DNA of 64,000 nucleotides from Rhabdothermincola sediminis (GTDB lineage Bacteria; Actinomycetota; Acidimicrobiia; Acidimicrobiales; Acidimicrobilacustridaceae). The stretch spans positions 1 through 64,000 of the forward strand of contig NZ_JACFSZ010000002.1 in assembly GCF_014805525.1 (NCBI RefSeq), in the 5' to 3' direction. The notes beneath the pieces are model-generated. The model saw nothing but the letters and a program-made list of their open reading frames with translations, had not been told where the DNA came from and did not search any database. Made by a program: the position numbers and the translations under genes. Within the stretch, counting starts at the first letter, position 1, and each line of letters starts with the position of its first letter. Below, in pieces: positions 25,203 to 34,320 of the stretch.

Positions 25203-25868
25203 TCAGGCCGAGGGGTGGAAGAACCCCCGGTGCGCGATCCGGGCCAGCGTGGCGGCCAGCTCGTCGTCGCCGAAGGGCAGGTCGCGGGAGGTCAGGAAGT
25301 ACGTCGACCGCTCGATCATCGCCAGCAAGGCCGCGCCGGCCAGCTCGACGTCCGCATCGTCACCGCGCTCGTCGCGCAACCGGGCCACCAGCGACCCGGT
25401 GATCCGGCTGAAGGTCTTCGCGCCGAGCCGGGCGAGGTCACGACTCGAGACCTGGTCCTCCATCCAGGCCCGGATCACCACACCGTACCGGCGGTAGGTG
25501 GCGATGAACGCCGACACCCATTCCCGCAGGACATCGACCCCTTCCTCGCCGGGTGGCACGGGACCGAGCGACGAGGCCAACTCGGTCATCTCGTCCGCGC
25601 ACTGCACGGCCAGAGCGCGGAAGAGGTCTTCCTTGTTGGAGAAGTACAGGTAGAACGTGCCGTGGGAGACGTCAGCCACCCGCACCACGTCGTCCACCCG
25701 GGCGGCGTGGTAGCCCTTCTCGGCCAGCACCTCCATGCCCGCGGCGAGCAGGGCGGCCATCGTGCGCCGACCCTGGCTGCGCAGCTCCCGGCCCGCGAGG
25801 GGCGAGGCGGGGGGATCGCCACGCCGGCCACGTGCGCTCGTGGTACCCGATCTGCGGCTTCCCGCCAC
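25203..25868 (-). CDS. TetR-family transcriptional regulator
   Basis: 221 residues from a GTG at 25868 chosen for AGGAGG five bases upstream. HTH at about residues 35-80 contains GYHAARVDDVVRVADVSHGT followed by FYLYFSNKEDLF. The ligand domain is all-helical (WVSAFIATYRRYGVVIRAWM). The recognition region is nearly identical to that of the TetR at 46411, so the two may see similar DNA. It is divergent from a ligase gene with only 29 bp between starts, and no TGAC-N6-GTCA site is present there. It is probably a repressor responding to an acyl-CoA. Confidence 0.88.
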   Translation of the reverse strand: MAGSRRSGTTSARGRRGDPPASPLAGRELRSQGRRTMAALLAAGMEVLAEKGYHAARVDDVVRVADVSHGTFYLYFSNKEDLFRALAVQCADEMTELASSLGPVPPGEEGVDVLREWVSAFIATYRRYGVVIRAWMEDQVSSRDLARLGAKTFSRITGSLVARLRDERGDDADVELAGAALLAMIERSTYFLTSRDLPFGDDELAATLARIAHRGFFHPSA

Positions 25869-25897
25869 GGCCACCTCCTGCAACGACGCCCGGTGGG

Positions 25898-27349
25898 ATG
25901 CTCGGGCCCGTCGTAGACGAGGCGGCCGAACGATTCGGCGATCGTACCGCCTACGTCACCGCAGGCGGTGAGCCCGTCAGCTACACCGGGTTCCGCCAGC
26001 GCACCCTTCAAGCCGCGTGGTGGCTGCGGGAGCAGGGGGTGCGTGCCGGCGACGTGGTGGCGCTCGTGCTGCCGGCGACGGTCGAGTACCTGGCGCTCTA
26101 CGTGGGCGCGGCCCGCCTCGGGGCCGTGACCGCCGGGGTGAACTGGCGGCTGACCCCTCACGAGCACGCGGTGCTGCTCGAGCTCGTCGAGCCGGCCCTC
26201 ACCGTACGCCCCGGCGACGTGCCCGACCTGAGCGCCGGCTCCCCACCGCGGTCCTCACCCGCTGTGCCAGCCGATGGGGGCCCCGTGGCCATCGTCTTCA
26301 CCTCCGGCACCACCGGCCGACCCAAAGCCGCGGTGTTCGGTACCCGCCAGCTCGAAGCAATCACCGCCATCGACACCGGTGGCCGGTGGGGCGGGGGTGG
26401 TGCTCAGCTGGCCGGCACGTCGTTCGCTTCGCTCGGCCCGATGACCAAGCTGCCGGGCAACCTCATGCGAGGCGGCACCACCTACCTGATCGACCGCTGG
26501 CGGGCCCGCCTGGCCCTCGAGCTCACCGAGCACCACCGCCTCACGACCGTGGCCGGCATCCCCACTCAGGTCGCCCTCATGCTCGCCGATCCGGACTTCG
26601 AGGGCTTCGACCTGTCGTCGGTGCGGGCCATCGTGATGGGCGGCGGCCCGGCCCCGCCGGCGCTGGTGCGCGAAGCGCGGGCCCGCTTCAGGGCCCCGGT
26701 GGCCATCCGCTACTCCTGCACCGAGGCCGGCATCGGACTCGGCACCGCCTTCGACGCCCCCGCCGAGGATGCCGAGCTCAGCGTCGGCCGGCCGCATCCC
26801 GGCGTCGAGCTGGCGATCCTGGGTGACGACCTGCGACCCGTGGGCCCGGGCGAGATCGGCGAGGTCTGCCTGCGATCGCCGGCCTCGATGAGCAGCTACT
26901 GGCACGATCCGGAGGCCACCGCGGCGGCGTTCACCCCGGACGGGTTCGTCCGCACCGGCGACCTCGGCTGGGTCGACGACCAGGGCCGCCTCCGCCTGGC
27001 CGGCCGGCGCAAGGAGATGTACGTGCGCGGGGGCTACAACGTCTATCCCGTCGAAGTGGAGGCCGTACTGGCCGAGCACCCGGCGGTGGCCGAGGTGGCC
27101 ATCGTGGCCCGCCCCGACCGGGTCATGGGCGAGATCGGGGTTGCGGCCGTCGTAACCCGGGGCGGGTCACCCCCGCCGACGCTCGACGAGCTGCGGGTCT
27201 TCGCCCGCAACCGGCTGGCCCACCACAAGCTGCCCGAGCGGCTTGTGCTGCTCGACGCGCTGCCACTCACCCCCGCGGAGAAGGTCGACCGGCGGGCACT
27301 CGCCGATCTCGTCGCCCGGCTGGAGGGCGGCGCGGACGATGAGCGCTAG
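25898..27349 (+). CDS. Acyl-CoA synthetase (AMP-forming, FadD-like)
   Basis: 483 residues, on the short side for the family. ATP-binding loop TSGTTGRPKAAVFG, adenylate motif YSCTEAGIGLG (the usual Y-G-x-T-E is partly changed), FVRTGDLGWVDDQGRLRLAGR and C-terminal GGYNVYPVEVEAVL, with an AEKVDR Lys near the end. It activates a carboxylic acid to acyl-CoA. It is divergent from the adjacent TetR gene, which is the obvious candidate regulator. Its stop overlaps that of the convergent binding-protein gene: a CTAG shared at 27346-27349. Confidence 0.87.
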   Translation: MLGPVVDEAAERFGDRTAYVTAGGEPVSYTGFRQRTLQAAWWLREQGVRAGDVVALVLPATVEYLALYVGAARLGAVTAGVNWRLTPHEHAVLLELVEPALTVRPGDVPDLSAGSPPRSSPAVPADGGPVAIVFTSGTTGRPKAAVFGTRQLEAITAIDTGGRWGGGGAQLAGTSFASLGPMTKLPGNLMRGGTTYLIDRWRARLALELTEHHRLTTVAGIPTQVALMLADPDFEGFDLSSVRAIVMGGGPAPPALVREARARFRAPVAIRYSCTEAGIGLGTAFDAPAEDAELSVGRPHPGVELAILGDDLRPVGPGEIGEVCLRSPASMSSYWHDPEATAAAFTPDGFVRTGDLGWVDDQGRLRLAGRRKEMYVRGGYNVYPVEVEAVLAEHPAVAEVAIVARPDRVMGEIGVAAVVTRGGSPPPTLDELRVFARNRLAHHKLPERLVLLDALPLTPAEKVDRRALADLVARLEGGADDER

Positions 27350-29010
27350 CTCGCCTTCCAGGCCCAGCCCAGGAACGGGCTCGTCGTCGCCTTGACCGGG
27401 ATGCCACCGGGGATCGTCGCGCCCGCCATCCCGTAAACGTTGTTGGCGAACACCACCGCCGAGCGGTTGCGCACCACGAACACGAAGTTGAGGTTCTCGG
27501 CCATGCGCTGCTGGATGACCTTCCACTGAGCGATCCGCTCCTCCTGGGAGCTGGTCCGCTGGATCGCGTCGAGCGCGGCCTGGATCTGCGGATCGGCCAT
27601 CCGGGTGAAGTTCAGCGCCAGCTGCCCGAGGGGCTTGACGGTCTCGGTGGAGATGAACACCGAGTCGATCGGCGGCTCGCCGAAGGTGATGAAGCCGGTC
27701 GCTTCGAAGTTGCCCGTCAGCGCGTTGACGATCAGCGTCGCCTGGTCGACCAGGTTCAGCTCGATCTGCACCCCGAACGCCGCGGCCTGAGCCTGCGCCG
27801 CTTCACCGATCGTCTTGAACTGGGCCGTGCCGGGGAGGGTGAGCTTGAACGACAGCGGCCGCCCGGTCTTCTGCTTGTACTGGTCGTGCAACTCCTGCGC
27901 CTTGGCCGGGTCGTAGGTGGGATACGAGGTCTGGGCGTAGTAGGGCGAGCTGGGGCTGAAGAGGCTGTCCGATGGTGGGAAGAGACCGTGGTACTGGGTC
28001 TGCGAGATGTTCCTGGTGTCGAGGCCGGTCACCACGATCTGGCGGGCGAGCGGATCGTCGAAGGGCGGCTTCGCGGTGTTGAGGCCCACGAACTGGGTCT
28101 GGTCCTCGGCGTTGGCGTTCGACAGCAGCTGGACCCGTCCGGCCTCCGCCTTCTCCAGGAACTCCTGGATCGGGTCCGGCTCGAAGGTGTTGAACGCGTC
28201 CACCGATCCCGACTCGAGCGCCGCCCCCCGGGCCGTCGGATCGGCCAGGATGCTGAACTCGATGCCGTCGAGGTACGGGAGCTGGGTGCCTGCCTCGTCC
28301 TTCTGCCAGTAGTTGGGGTTGCGGGTCACGGTCAGCTTGCTGTCCTGCAACCAGTTCTGGAACACGAATGGGCCGGTGCCGATCGGCTGCTGGGCGGGTG
28401 CGGCGGAGTTGATCTGTGCCGGTGCGGCCATCACCCCGGCCTGGGTGGTGAGCGAGTTGGGGAAGGTGGACCAGGGCCGCTTGGTGTTCACCCGCACGGT
28501 CAGGTCGTCGACCACCTCCACCGTCGAGAGGAACCCGCTGATCGCCGCGCCGAGCAGGACCGACGACGCCGCCCGCTCGAGGTTCAGGCGTACCGCGTCG
28601 GCGTCGAACTTCTCGCCGTTGTGGAACACGATGCCGGGCCGCAGGGTGATGGTCCACACCGTGAAGTCGGCGTTGGGCTCGATCGACTCCGCGAGGTTGG
28701 GCCTCGGGTTGCCGTCGGCGTCGAGCTCCGCCAGGCGGTCGAAGATCGCCCGGCTCACGATGGTGCCGGCCCCTGCCCACTGGCTGTTGGCCGGGTCCCA
28801 GCCGGTGGAGGTCTCCGCATCGAGGCCGAACTTCAACGTCCCACCCGTCTGCGGCGGGGTGGGCGGCGTCTTGGTCAACGCCGTCTCGGGGATCGTGCGG
28901 TCGGAGGTGGAGCCCTCCGATCCACCACCGCCACAGGCGGCGGCGAGCACCGTGACGGCCAGGACTGCTGCGATGGCGGAGCGACGCGCACGCGTCGTGG
29001 TCGAGCTCAC
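27346..29010 (-). CDS. ABC solute-binding lipoprotein, family 5 (peptide/nickel type)
   Basis: 554 residues. A lipoprotein signal (SAIAAVLAVTVLAAAC, then GGGG) and the SBP family 5 fold: GGTLKFGLDAETSTGWDPAN, ADFTVWTITLRPGIVFHNGE, the IGTGPFVFQNW segment and FSILADPTARGAALESGSVD. It binds oligopeptides or other small ligands outside the membrane. No permease or ATPase of that ABC type is beside it, so it is an orphan here; partners must lie elsewhere. GTG 29010 is preceded by GAGGGGGG. It follows the MFS gene on the same strand by about 40 bp and may be transcribed with it. Confidence 0.88.
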   Translation of the reverse strand: MSSTTTRARRSAIAAVLAVTVLAAACGGGGSEGSTSDRTIPETALTKTPPTPPQTGGTLKFGLDAETSTGWDPANSQWAGAGTIVSRAIFDRLAELDADGNPRPNLAESIEPNADFTVWTITLRPGIVFHNGEKFDADAVRLNLERAASSVLLGAAISGFLSTVEVVDDLTVRVNTKRPWSTFPNSLTTQAGVMAAPAQINSAAPAQQPIGTGPFVFQNWLQDSKLTVTRNPNYWQKDEAGTQLPYLDGIEFSILADPTARGAALESGSVDAFNTFEPDPIQEFLEKAEAGRVQLLSNANAEDQTQFVGLNTAKPPFDDPLARQIVVTGLDTRNISQTQYHGLFPPSDSLFSPSSPYYAQTSYPTYDPAKAQELHDQYKQKTGRPLSFKLTLPGTAQFKTIGEAAQAQAAAFGVQIELNLVDQATLIVNALTGNFEATGFITFGEPPIDSVFISTETVKPLGQLALNFTRMADPQIQAALDAIQRTSSQEERIAQWKVIQQRMAENLNFVFVVRNRSAVVFANNVYGMAGATIPGGIPVKATTSPFLGWAWKAS

Positions 29011-29051
29011 CGGGTCGGTTCCCCCCTCGGTCCGGACGTGGATGCCGAAGG

Positions 29052-30287
29052 CTAGGACGGTGGCGGGGACGGGACAAGAGCACGCCGCTGGGCGAGCACC
29101 GCCAGGCAGCGGTCGCTGCCGACGAGCACCAGGGCCACGGCCAGGAGGGAGGGGGCGATGGCCCGCTCGCCCGCCCGCGCCGCGATCACCCCGACGGCGG
29201 CGGACACCACCGCCGCCCCCACCACCGCCGAGCCGAACTGCAGGCCCATGAGGCGCCGGGCCCGGGCGGGCCCGAGCCGGCTCGGGGTCAGCGCCACCAG
29301 AGCGGGAAACACGCCGGCCAGGGAACCGCCGAGCAGCACCAGCCCAGCGGAGGCCACCGCGCCGCCGGCGAGCAGCAGCGCGGCCGCCAGCGGGACGGCC
29401 ACCATCGACACCACGAGCACTCGCCCGGGAGGGGCCCGGTGCCCGGCCAGGCCCGCGCCGAGCCGGCCGGCGGTGAGCGCGGCCCAGAACCCGGTCACGC
29501 TCAACGCCGCCGGGCCGTCGGCCATGCCGCCCGCCGCCAGCGCGGTGAACGCCCAGGTGCCCGCCGCGATCTCGAGCCCGTTGTAGGCGAAGAAGGTGAC
29601 GAGCCCGGCGACGACGGTCAGGGCGAGGCGTCGGGTCATCGGCGGGTCCAGCTCGCTCGGGCCGGTGTGCGGGCCAGCTTCGGTGCCGCCCGCGATCACC
29701 GGCACCACCGCGCTGACCGGGACCTCGACCCAGGTGCCGCGGGTGACGGCGAACCCCAGCGCCCCGCCCAGCCACCAGGCGCCCATGGCGACGTAGACCA
29801 CCCGCCAGGACCAGCCCAGCTCGAGCACCCCGGTGACCAGCACCGGCCCGGCGGTGGCGCCGAGGCCGAAGCCGCCGTGCATCATCTGCAGCAACCGGGG
29901 GGAGTGGTGGACGGCGACGTAGGCGTTGAGCTCCGCATCGATGCCGGCGGCGGCCACGCCCTGCACCGCGCTGGCGACGAGTGCCAGGGCCCACACCGGG
30001 GTGGCGGCGAAGAGGAGCAGCGCGGCCGCGCCGAGCGAGGCGCTGGTGGCCAGAAGCACGCCGGTGGGAATCCGTTCGGCGACCCGGCCGTGGGCCATCG
30101 CGGCGAGCAGGTAGCCGGCGGTGAACAGCGCCAGCACGGGGCCGAGGGCGGCCAGCGGCTGGGCGAACGATTCCCGCATCGACGGCCAGACCACCCCGAG
30201 GGCCCCGCCCGGCAGTCCCAGGGCCACGTAGGCGCCCACCCCCAGGACCGCGACCCGCCGCCGAGTCGCGGCTCGCGCCGTGCTCAC
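29052..30287 (-). CDS. Major facilitator superfamily transporter
   Basis: 411 residues, about 12 predicted membrane spans, beginning RVAVLGVGAYVALGLPGGAL. Long hydrophobic segments alternate with short loops such as AHGRVAERIPTG (motif A-like) and a central hydrophilic loop at about residue 195-220 (GGTEAGPHTGPSELDPPMTR). The later LGPARARRLMGLQFGS suggests a sugar- or drug-type MFS branch (BOSC6/FucP-like). Direction and substrate are unknown. It is third in an operon after the fused ETF and the thioesterase. Confidence 0.82.
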   Translation of the reverse strand: MSTARAATRRRVAVLGVGAYVALGLPGGALGVVWPSMRESFAQPLAALGPVLALFTAGYLLAAMAHGRVAERIPTGVLLATSASLGAAALLLFAATPVWALALVASAVQGVAAAGIDAELNAYVAVHHSPRLLQMMHGGFGLGATAGPVLVTGVLELGWSWRVVYVAMGAWWLGGALGFAVTRGTWVEVPVSAVVPVIAGGTEAGPHTGPSELDPPMTRRLALTVVAGLVTFFAYNGLEIAAGTWAFTALAAGGMADGPAALSVTGFWAALTAGRLGAGLAGHRAPPGRVLVVSMVAVPLAAALLLAGGAVASAGLVLLGGSLAGVFPALVALTPSRLGPARARRLMGLQFGSAVVGAAVVSAAVGVIAARAGERAIAPSLLAVALVLVGSDRCLAVLAQRRALVPSPPPS

Positions 30288-30311
30288 CGCACCCTCACCG
30301 GCCCGGCACGT

Positions 30312-30797
30312 TCAGAGCTCGGGCGATGCCGGGTCGTGGGCGGCACCGGGCAACGGCTCCCGCAGGGGCACGACCATGCTCGAGAAGTCCGCCACCGCGA
30401 TCACCCGGTCCTCCCCGTCGACCACCCGGCACTCCACGACGATGAGCTGCCGCCCGGCCCGCACCACGTGAGCCCGGGCGTAGACCATGTCCCCCGTGGG
30501 GCGCCCCAGGTACCGCACGTGCAGGTCGGCGGTGACGAGGGTGTTCACACCGGGAACGAAAGCGCTCTCACGGGCTGCGGCAGTGGCCGCAGCGACGTCG
30601 ATCAGGGTGGCGATGGCCCCCCCGTGGAGGTTGCCGCTGGCTCCGTAGGCTTCGGGCCGCACGGGCATCGAGACCACCACCGTGCCGTCAGGCTGATCCC
30701 CTTCCACGTAGTCGATGCCGAGCAGCGCGTGCAGCGGGGTGGCGCGGAACGACTCGTACAGCCGCGCCATGAGCTCCGGGTCGTCGCGGTAGGACAC
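30312..30797 (-). CDS. PaaI-type thioesterase (hot-dog fold)
   Basis: 161 residues. The hot-dog signature LHGGAIATLIDVAAATAAAR at about 70-90 and NTLVTADLHVRYLGRPTGDM are typical of PaaI/YigI thioesterases, which hydrolyse acyl-CoA and release trapped CoA. GTG 30797 lies 5 bp after the stop of the fused ETF gene, so translation is probably coupled. In frame, an ATG further in (MARLYESF) would shorten it. It is part of an operon driven from the operator at 32605. Confidence 0.85.
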   Translation of the reverse strand: MSYRDDPELMARLYESFRATPLHALLGIDYVEGDQPDGTVVVSMPVRPEAYGASGNLHGGAIATLIDVAAATAAARESAFVPGVNTLVTADLHVRYLGRPTGDMVYARAHVVRAGRQLIVVECRVVDGEDRVIAVADFSSMVVPLREPLPGAAHDPASPEL

Positions 30798-30802
30798 GGT
30801 CG

Positions 30803-32575
30803 CTACACCAGCTCGGCCGAGAGCTGGCGCTCCATCTCGGTGACCACCTCCCGCCAGTCGGCCACCAGCCCGATGTCGGCGAACCCGAAGATCGGCGCCT
30901 GGCGGTCGAGATTCACGGCCACGATGGTCCCGGCGCTGCGCACCCCGACGGTGTGGTTGTACTTCCCGCTGGTGCCGAGCGCGAGGTACAGGCGCGGCGA
31001 GATGGCGTGCCCGGTGATCCCGATCTGGCGGGCATGCGGCAGCCACCCCTGGTCGGTGACCTTGCGGGTCGCGGCCAGCTCGGCGCCGAGAAGCTTCATC
31101 AGACCGTCGAGCCTGCCGTACTCGGAGGGATCGACCCCCTGGCCGACGCCGATCACCATCTCGGCGACGGCGAGCGCGTCGATGTCGTCCTCCCGGCGAC
31201 GGCTGGTGACGGTGACCCGGCCGCGGGGCTGGACCTCGATGGTCCGCGCCGGCACGTCACGCCCGGCCCGGGGTACCGACAACCCGAGCACCCCGGGCCT
31301 CACGGTGGCCATCTGCACCGGGGAGGAGGCGGTGATGGCCGCCACCAGGCTCCCACCAAACGCCGGCTTCCACGCCACGAGCCGTCCGCCCTCGACGGCC
31401 AGGCCCACCGCGTCGCCGGTGAGGCCGGCACCGAGCCGGGCCGCGACCCGCGACGCCACCTCCCGGCCCCAGGCGGTGGAGCCGGTGAGGATGGCCCAGG
31501 GCTCGGTCTCTCGTGCCCAGGCCACCGTGGCCGGGGCCACGTCCTCCTCCGCTGCCGCGCCCCGGATGGTCACCACCTCGTCGGCGCCCCAACTCGCCAC
31601 CAGCCGCCGATCCACCGGTTCGAGCGCCACCGCCACCACCCGGCCCCCGATCGGCGCGCCCAGGCGGGCCGCCCCACCCAGCAGCTCCCGCACCAGGCGC
31701 TCGCGGCGTGGCTCCAGCACCACGGCGACGATCGGACCGTCACCCCCCGGCTCCGGCACCACCTCGTCGCGCTCGGCGGAGAAGGTGCCGGGCTCGAGCG
31801 CCCCCCGGTCGCGCAGGTGCGCGAGCAGGGTCGCGACCTGCTCGGCGACCTCCCCCTCCAGCACGATGCCGGCCCGGTCCACCTGCTCGACCCGGGTCTC
31901 ACCGACCCGTGTCGGGCTACCCGCCTGCCCCCAGGGCCCCGCTCCCAGCTCGCGGGCCCGGAGCCGGCGGATCCGGGCGGGGTCGACGGTGGCCCACACC
32001 GCCGGGTCCTTGATCTTGCACGGGTCGATGAGCCGCTCCGCGGCGCTGAGCACCGCGGGGAGCGCCACGGTGGCTTCCACCCATTCGTCGTCGAGCTCGA
32101 GGCCCACCTCGGCCGACCGCCGGTCGGCGGCGATCGCCAGGCGCTTCACGCCCGTGGCGAACGGGAGGTCGAGCAGCTCCGCGACCTGCGGGCCGACCTG
32201 GCCGGTGTCGGCGTCCACGGAGCTGCGCCCCACGAGCACCAGGTCGTAGGGACCGGTCAGCTCCAGGGTCGCGGCCAAGGCCCGGGCGGTGGCCAGGGTG
32301 TCGGAGCCCGCGAAGGCCGGATCCGAGACCAGGATGCCCTCGTCGGCGCCGTAGGCGATGGCCTCCCGCAGCACGTCCTCCGCCGACGGCGGGCCCAGGG
32401 TGATCACCGTGCAGGTCCCGCCGGTCTGGGCCGCCACCAGCACGCCCTCGGCGACGGCTCGGCGGCAGTAGGCGCTCATCTCCAGGGGCAGCCCCTCGCG
32501 CCGGAGCCGCCCGTCCGGGCCGAGCTCCATGGACTCGAACTCGGGGATCTGCTTCACGAGCGCGGCCACGCGCAT
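30803..32575 (-). CDS. Fused electron transfer flavoprotein, beta-alpha order
   Basis: 590 residues. The N-terminal about 220 residues are an ETF beta subunit (RVAALVKQIPEFESMELGPD; LVGRSSVDADTGQVGPQVAE, the AMP-binding segment). After a linker, the C-terminal half is ETF alpha, ending with the FAD domain: ISPRLYLALGTSGKYNHTVG and APIFGFADIGLVADWREV. ETF normally consists of two separate proteins; here one polypeptide carries both. It would accept electrons from the many acyl-CoA dehydrogenases in the window and pass them to an ETF dehydrogenase. ATG 32575; a longer frame to 32605 runs into the operator. Confidence 0.88.
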   Translation of the reverse strand: MRVAALVKQIPEFESMELGPDGRLRREGLPLEMSAYCRRAVAEGVLVAAQTGGTCTVITLGPPSAEDVLREAIAYGADEGILVSDPAFAGSDTLATARALAATLELTGPYDLVLVGRSSVDADTGQVGPQVAELLDLPFATGVKRLAIAADRRSAEVGLELDDEWVEATVALPAVLSAAERLIDPCKIKDPAVWATVDPARIRRLRARELGAGPWGQAGSPTRVGETRVEQVDRAGIVLEGEVAEQVATLLAHLRDRGALEPGTFSAERDEVVPEPGGDGPIVAVVLEPRRERLVRELLGGAARLGAPIGGRVVAVALEPVDRRLVASWGADEVVTIRGAAAEEDVAPATVAWARETEPWAILTGSTAWGREVASRVAARLGAGLTGDAVGLAVEGGRLVAWKPAFGGSLVAAITASSPVQMATVRPGVLGLSVPRAGRDVPARTIEVQPRGRVTVTSRRREDDIDALAVAEMVIGVGQGVDPSEYGRLDGLMKLLGAELAATRKVTDQGWLPHARQIGITGHAISPRLYLALGTSGKYNHTVGVRSAGTIVAVNLDRQAPIFGFADIGLVADWREVVTEMERQLSAELV

Positions 32576-32604
32576 CCGGGGAGTATCGCAGATCGACAGG
32601 AACA

Positions 32605-32618
32605 TGACAGCAACGTCA
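32605..32618. promoter_or_regulatory. Operator-like palindrome TGACAGCAACGTCA
   Basis: TGAC-N6-GTCA followed by GGTT. It sits between the divergent ETF operon (start 32575) and the hydroxyacid dehydrogenase operon (start 32640), about 21-30 bp from each. Confidence 0.65.
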
Positions 32619-32639
32619 GGTTCTGCGAGGCTGTGCCCC

Positions 32640-33632
32640 GTGAGCGATCATGGGCGCCTCCGCATCTTGGCCACCGCGCCTCTCCGGGGCGAGGGCATCG
32701 ACACCCTCGAGCACCTCGGCACCCTGATCGCCGACCCCTGGATCACCGGGCCCGACGCACCGCTGCGCATCTACGGCGAAGAGCAGCTCGCGGCCCGCAT
32801 CATCGAGACCGGCGCCGATGTGATCATCTGCGAGGCCGACACCTGCCGGGGTCCCGTGCTCGACCTGCCGCTCCGGGCCATCTGCTCCACCCGGGGCGAC
32901 CCCACCAACGTCGACGTCGCCGGCGCCACCGCCAAGGGGATCCCCGTGCTGCATGCCCCGGGCCGCAACGCCGACGCCGTGGCCGAGCTCACCGTCGCGC
33001 TGCTCCTGGCCGTCACCCGCCACCTGCTGCCCGCTGACCGCGACGTGCGCGAGGGTCAGGTCTTCCGCGACGGCACCATCCCCTACCAGCGCTTCCGGGC
33101 CTGGCAGCTCGCCGGGCGGACCGCCGGCATCGTGGGCCTGGGTGCAGTGGGGCGCGCCGCCCGCTGGCGGTTCGAAGGCCTCGGGATGCGGGTGATCTCG
33201 TTCGACCCGTACCGCGAGGAGGCCACGCACCGCTCCCTCGAGGAGCTGCTGGCAGAGGCCGACGTGGTCTCCATCCACGCCGCGCCGACCCCCGAGACGC
33301 TCGGCATGATGAGCGCCGAGCGGTTCGCCCGCATGAAGCCAGGAGCCGTGTACCTCAACACCGCCCGGGCGGGCCTGCACGACCTCGCGGCGCTGACCTC
33401 GGCCCTCGAGAGCGGCCACCTCGCGGGAGCGGGCCTCGACCACTTCGAAGGCGAGGTGCTCCCCACCGACCACCCCCTGGTGGACATGGCCAACGTGGTG
33501 CTCACCCCCCACATCGGCGGCGCCACCTACGACACCGAGGCCAACCACACCAGGATGATCGCGGACGACCTGGCCCGCCTGGTCGCCGGCCAGCGCCCGC
33601 TGCACTGCGCCAACCCGGAGGTGCTCCCGTGA
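32640..33632 (+). CDS. D-isomer-specific 2-hydroxyacid dehydrogenase
   Basis: 330 residues. Rossmann fold AGIVGLGAVGRAARWRFEGL at about 160-180 with FDPY as the adenine-ribose end, and catalytic residues Arg in NTARAGL, Glu in DHFEGEVL and His in LTPHIGGATYDTE. The N-terminal part (RILATAPLRGEGIDTLEHLG) is normal for phosphoglycerate-dehydrogenase-like enzymes. It interconverts a 2-hydroxy acid and a 2-keto acid with NAD(H). GTG 32640 follows the operator closely. Its stop overlaps the GTG of the class II aldolase (GTGA), so they are a unit. Confidence 0.9.
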   Translation: MSDHGRLRILATAPLRGEGIDTLEHLGTLIADPWITGPDAPLRIYGEEQLAARIIETGADVIICEADTCRGPVLDLPLRAICSTRGDPTNVDVAGATAKGIPVLHAPGRNADAVAELTVALLLAVTRHLLPADRDVREGQVFRDGTIPYQRFRAWQLAGRTAGIVGLGAVGRAARWRFEGLGMRVISFDPYREEATHRSLEELLAEADVVSIHAAPTPETLGMMSAERFARMKPGAVYLNTARAGLHDLAALTSALESGHLAGAGLDHFEGEVLPTDHPLVDMANVVLTPHIGGATYDTEANHTRMIADDLARLVAGQRPLHCANPEVLP

Positions 33633-34309
33633 ACGCCGAGCTGAACCGTGACCCCACAGCAGACGCGGTACGGGCCGAGGTTCTCGCCGTGGCCAAGGCG
33701 TTCCACGAGAAGGGGCTGGTTGTCGGCACCGCGGGCAACGTCTCGGGCCGGATGCCCGGCGGTGCGACGGTGTGCATGACCCCGTCGTCGATGTCCTACG
33801 ACACCATGACCCTCGACGACCTGGTCGTCGTGGATCTCGACGGCAACAAGCTCGAAGGGGGTGGCAGCCCCACGAGCGAGAAGTCCCTCCACCTCGAGTG
33901 CTACAAGCGCTATCCGGAGGTGGGCGGGGTCATCCACTCCCACGCGCCGTACGCGTCGATGTTCGCACTGGTGCGCGAACCGATCCCCGCCGCCATCGAA
34001 GAGGTGGTCACCTACATCGGTGGCGACGTGCCGATCTGCGACTACCGGATGACCGGCACCGACGAGCTGGGGGCCGAGGTGGCCTCGCACCTGGCCGACC
34101 GCTCGGCCGCGTTGATGGCCAACCACGGGTTGGTGTGCATCGGCAAGTCGCCGAGTGACGCATTGCACGCCTCCCTGGTGGTGGAGCGCACGGCGCAGAT
34201 CGTCTGGGGGGCCCGTGCGCTGGGCACGGTGGTCCCGATCCCCGAGAAGTCGACCGCCGACTTCGCGAACGTCTACCAGTTCGTGCGCAGCAGCCTCTGG
34301 CCGTCGTAG
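33629..34309 (+). CDS. Class II aldolase/adducin family protein
   Basis: 226 residues, FucA/AraD-like. GTAGNVSGRMPGG at the substrate phosphate loop, TPSSMSYDTM, HSHAPYASMFAL (two of the zinc His) and MANHGLVCIGKS (third His). It cleaves or epimerises small hydroxy/keto compounds using Zn. Coupled by a 4-bp overlap to the 2-hydroxyacid dehydrogenase, it suggests processing of a short hydroxy- or keto-acid released by the degradation pathway (inference). Confidence 0.9.
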   Translation: MNAELNRDPTADAVRAEVLAVAKAFHEKGLVVGTAGNVSGRMPGGATVCMTPSSMSYDTMTLDDLVVVDLDGNKLEGGGSPTSEKSLHLECYKRYPEVGGVIHSHAPYASMFALVREPIPAAIEEVVTYIGGDVPICDYRMTGTDELGAEVASHLADRSAALMANHGLVCIGKSPSDALHASLVVERTAQIVWGARALGTVVPIPEKSTADFANVYQFVRSSLWPS

Positions 34310-34320
34310 CCTCGGCAGCG

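Noticed and set aside
27346-29010. Link between the family-5 binding protein and the Liv-type importer at 47 kb
   Set aside because: They belong to different ABC classes; the Liv importer already has its own binding protein.
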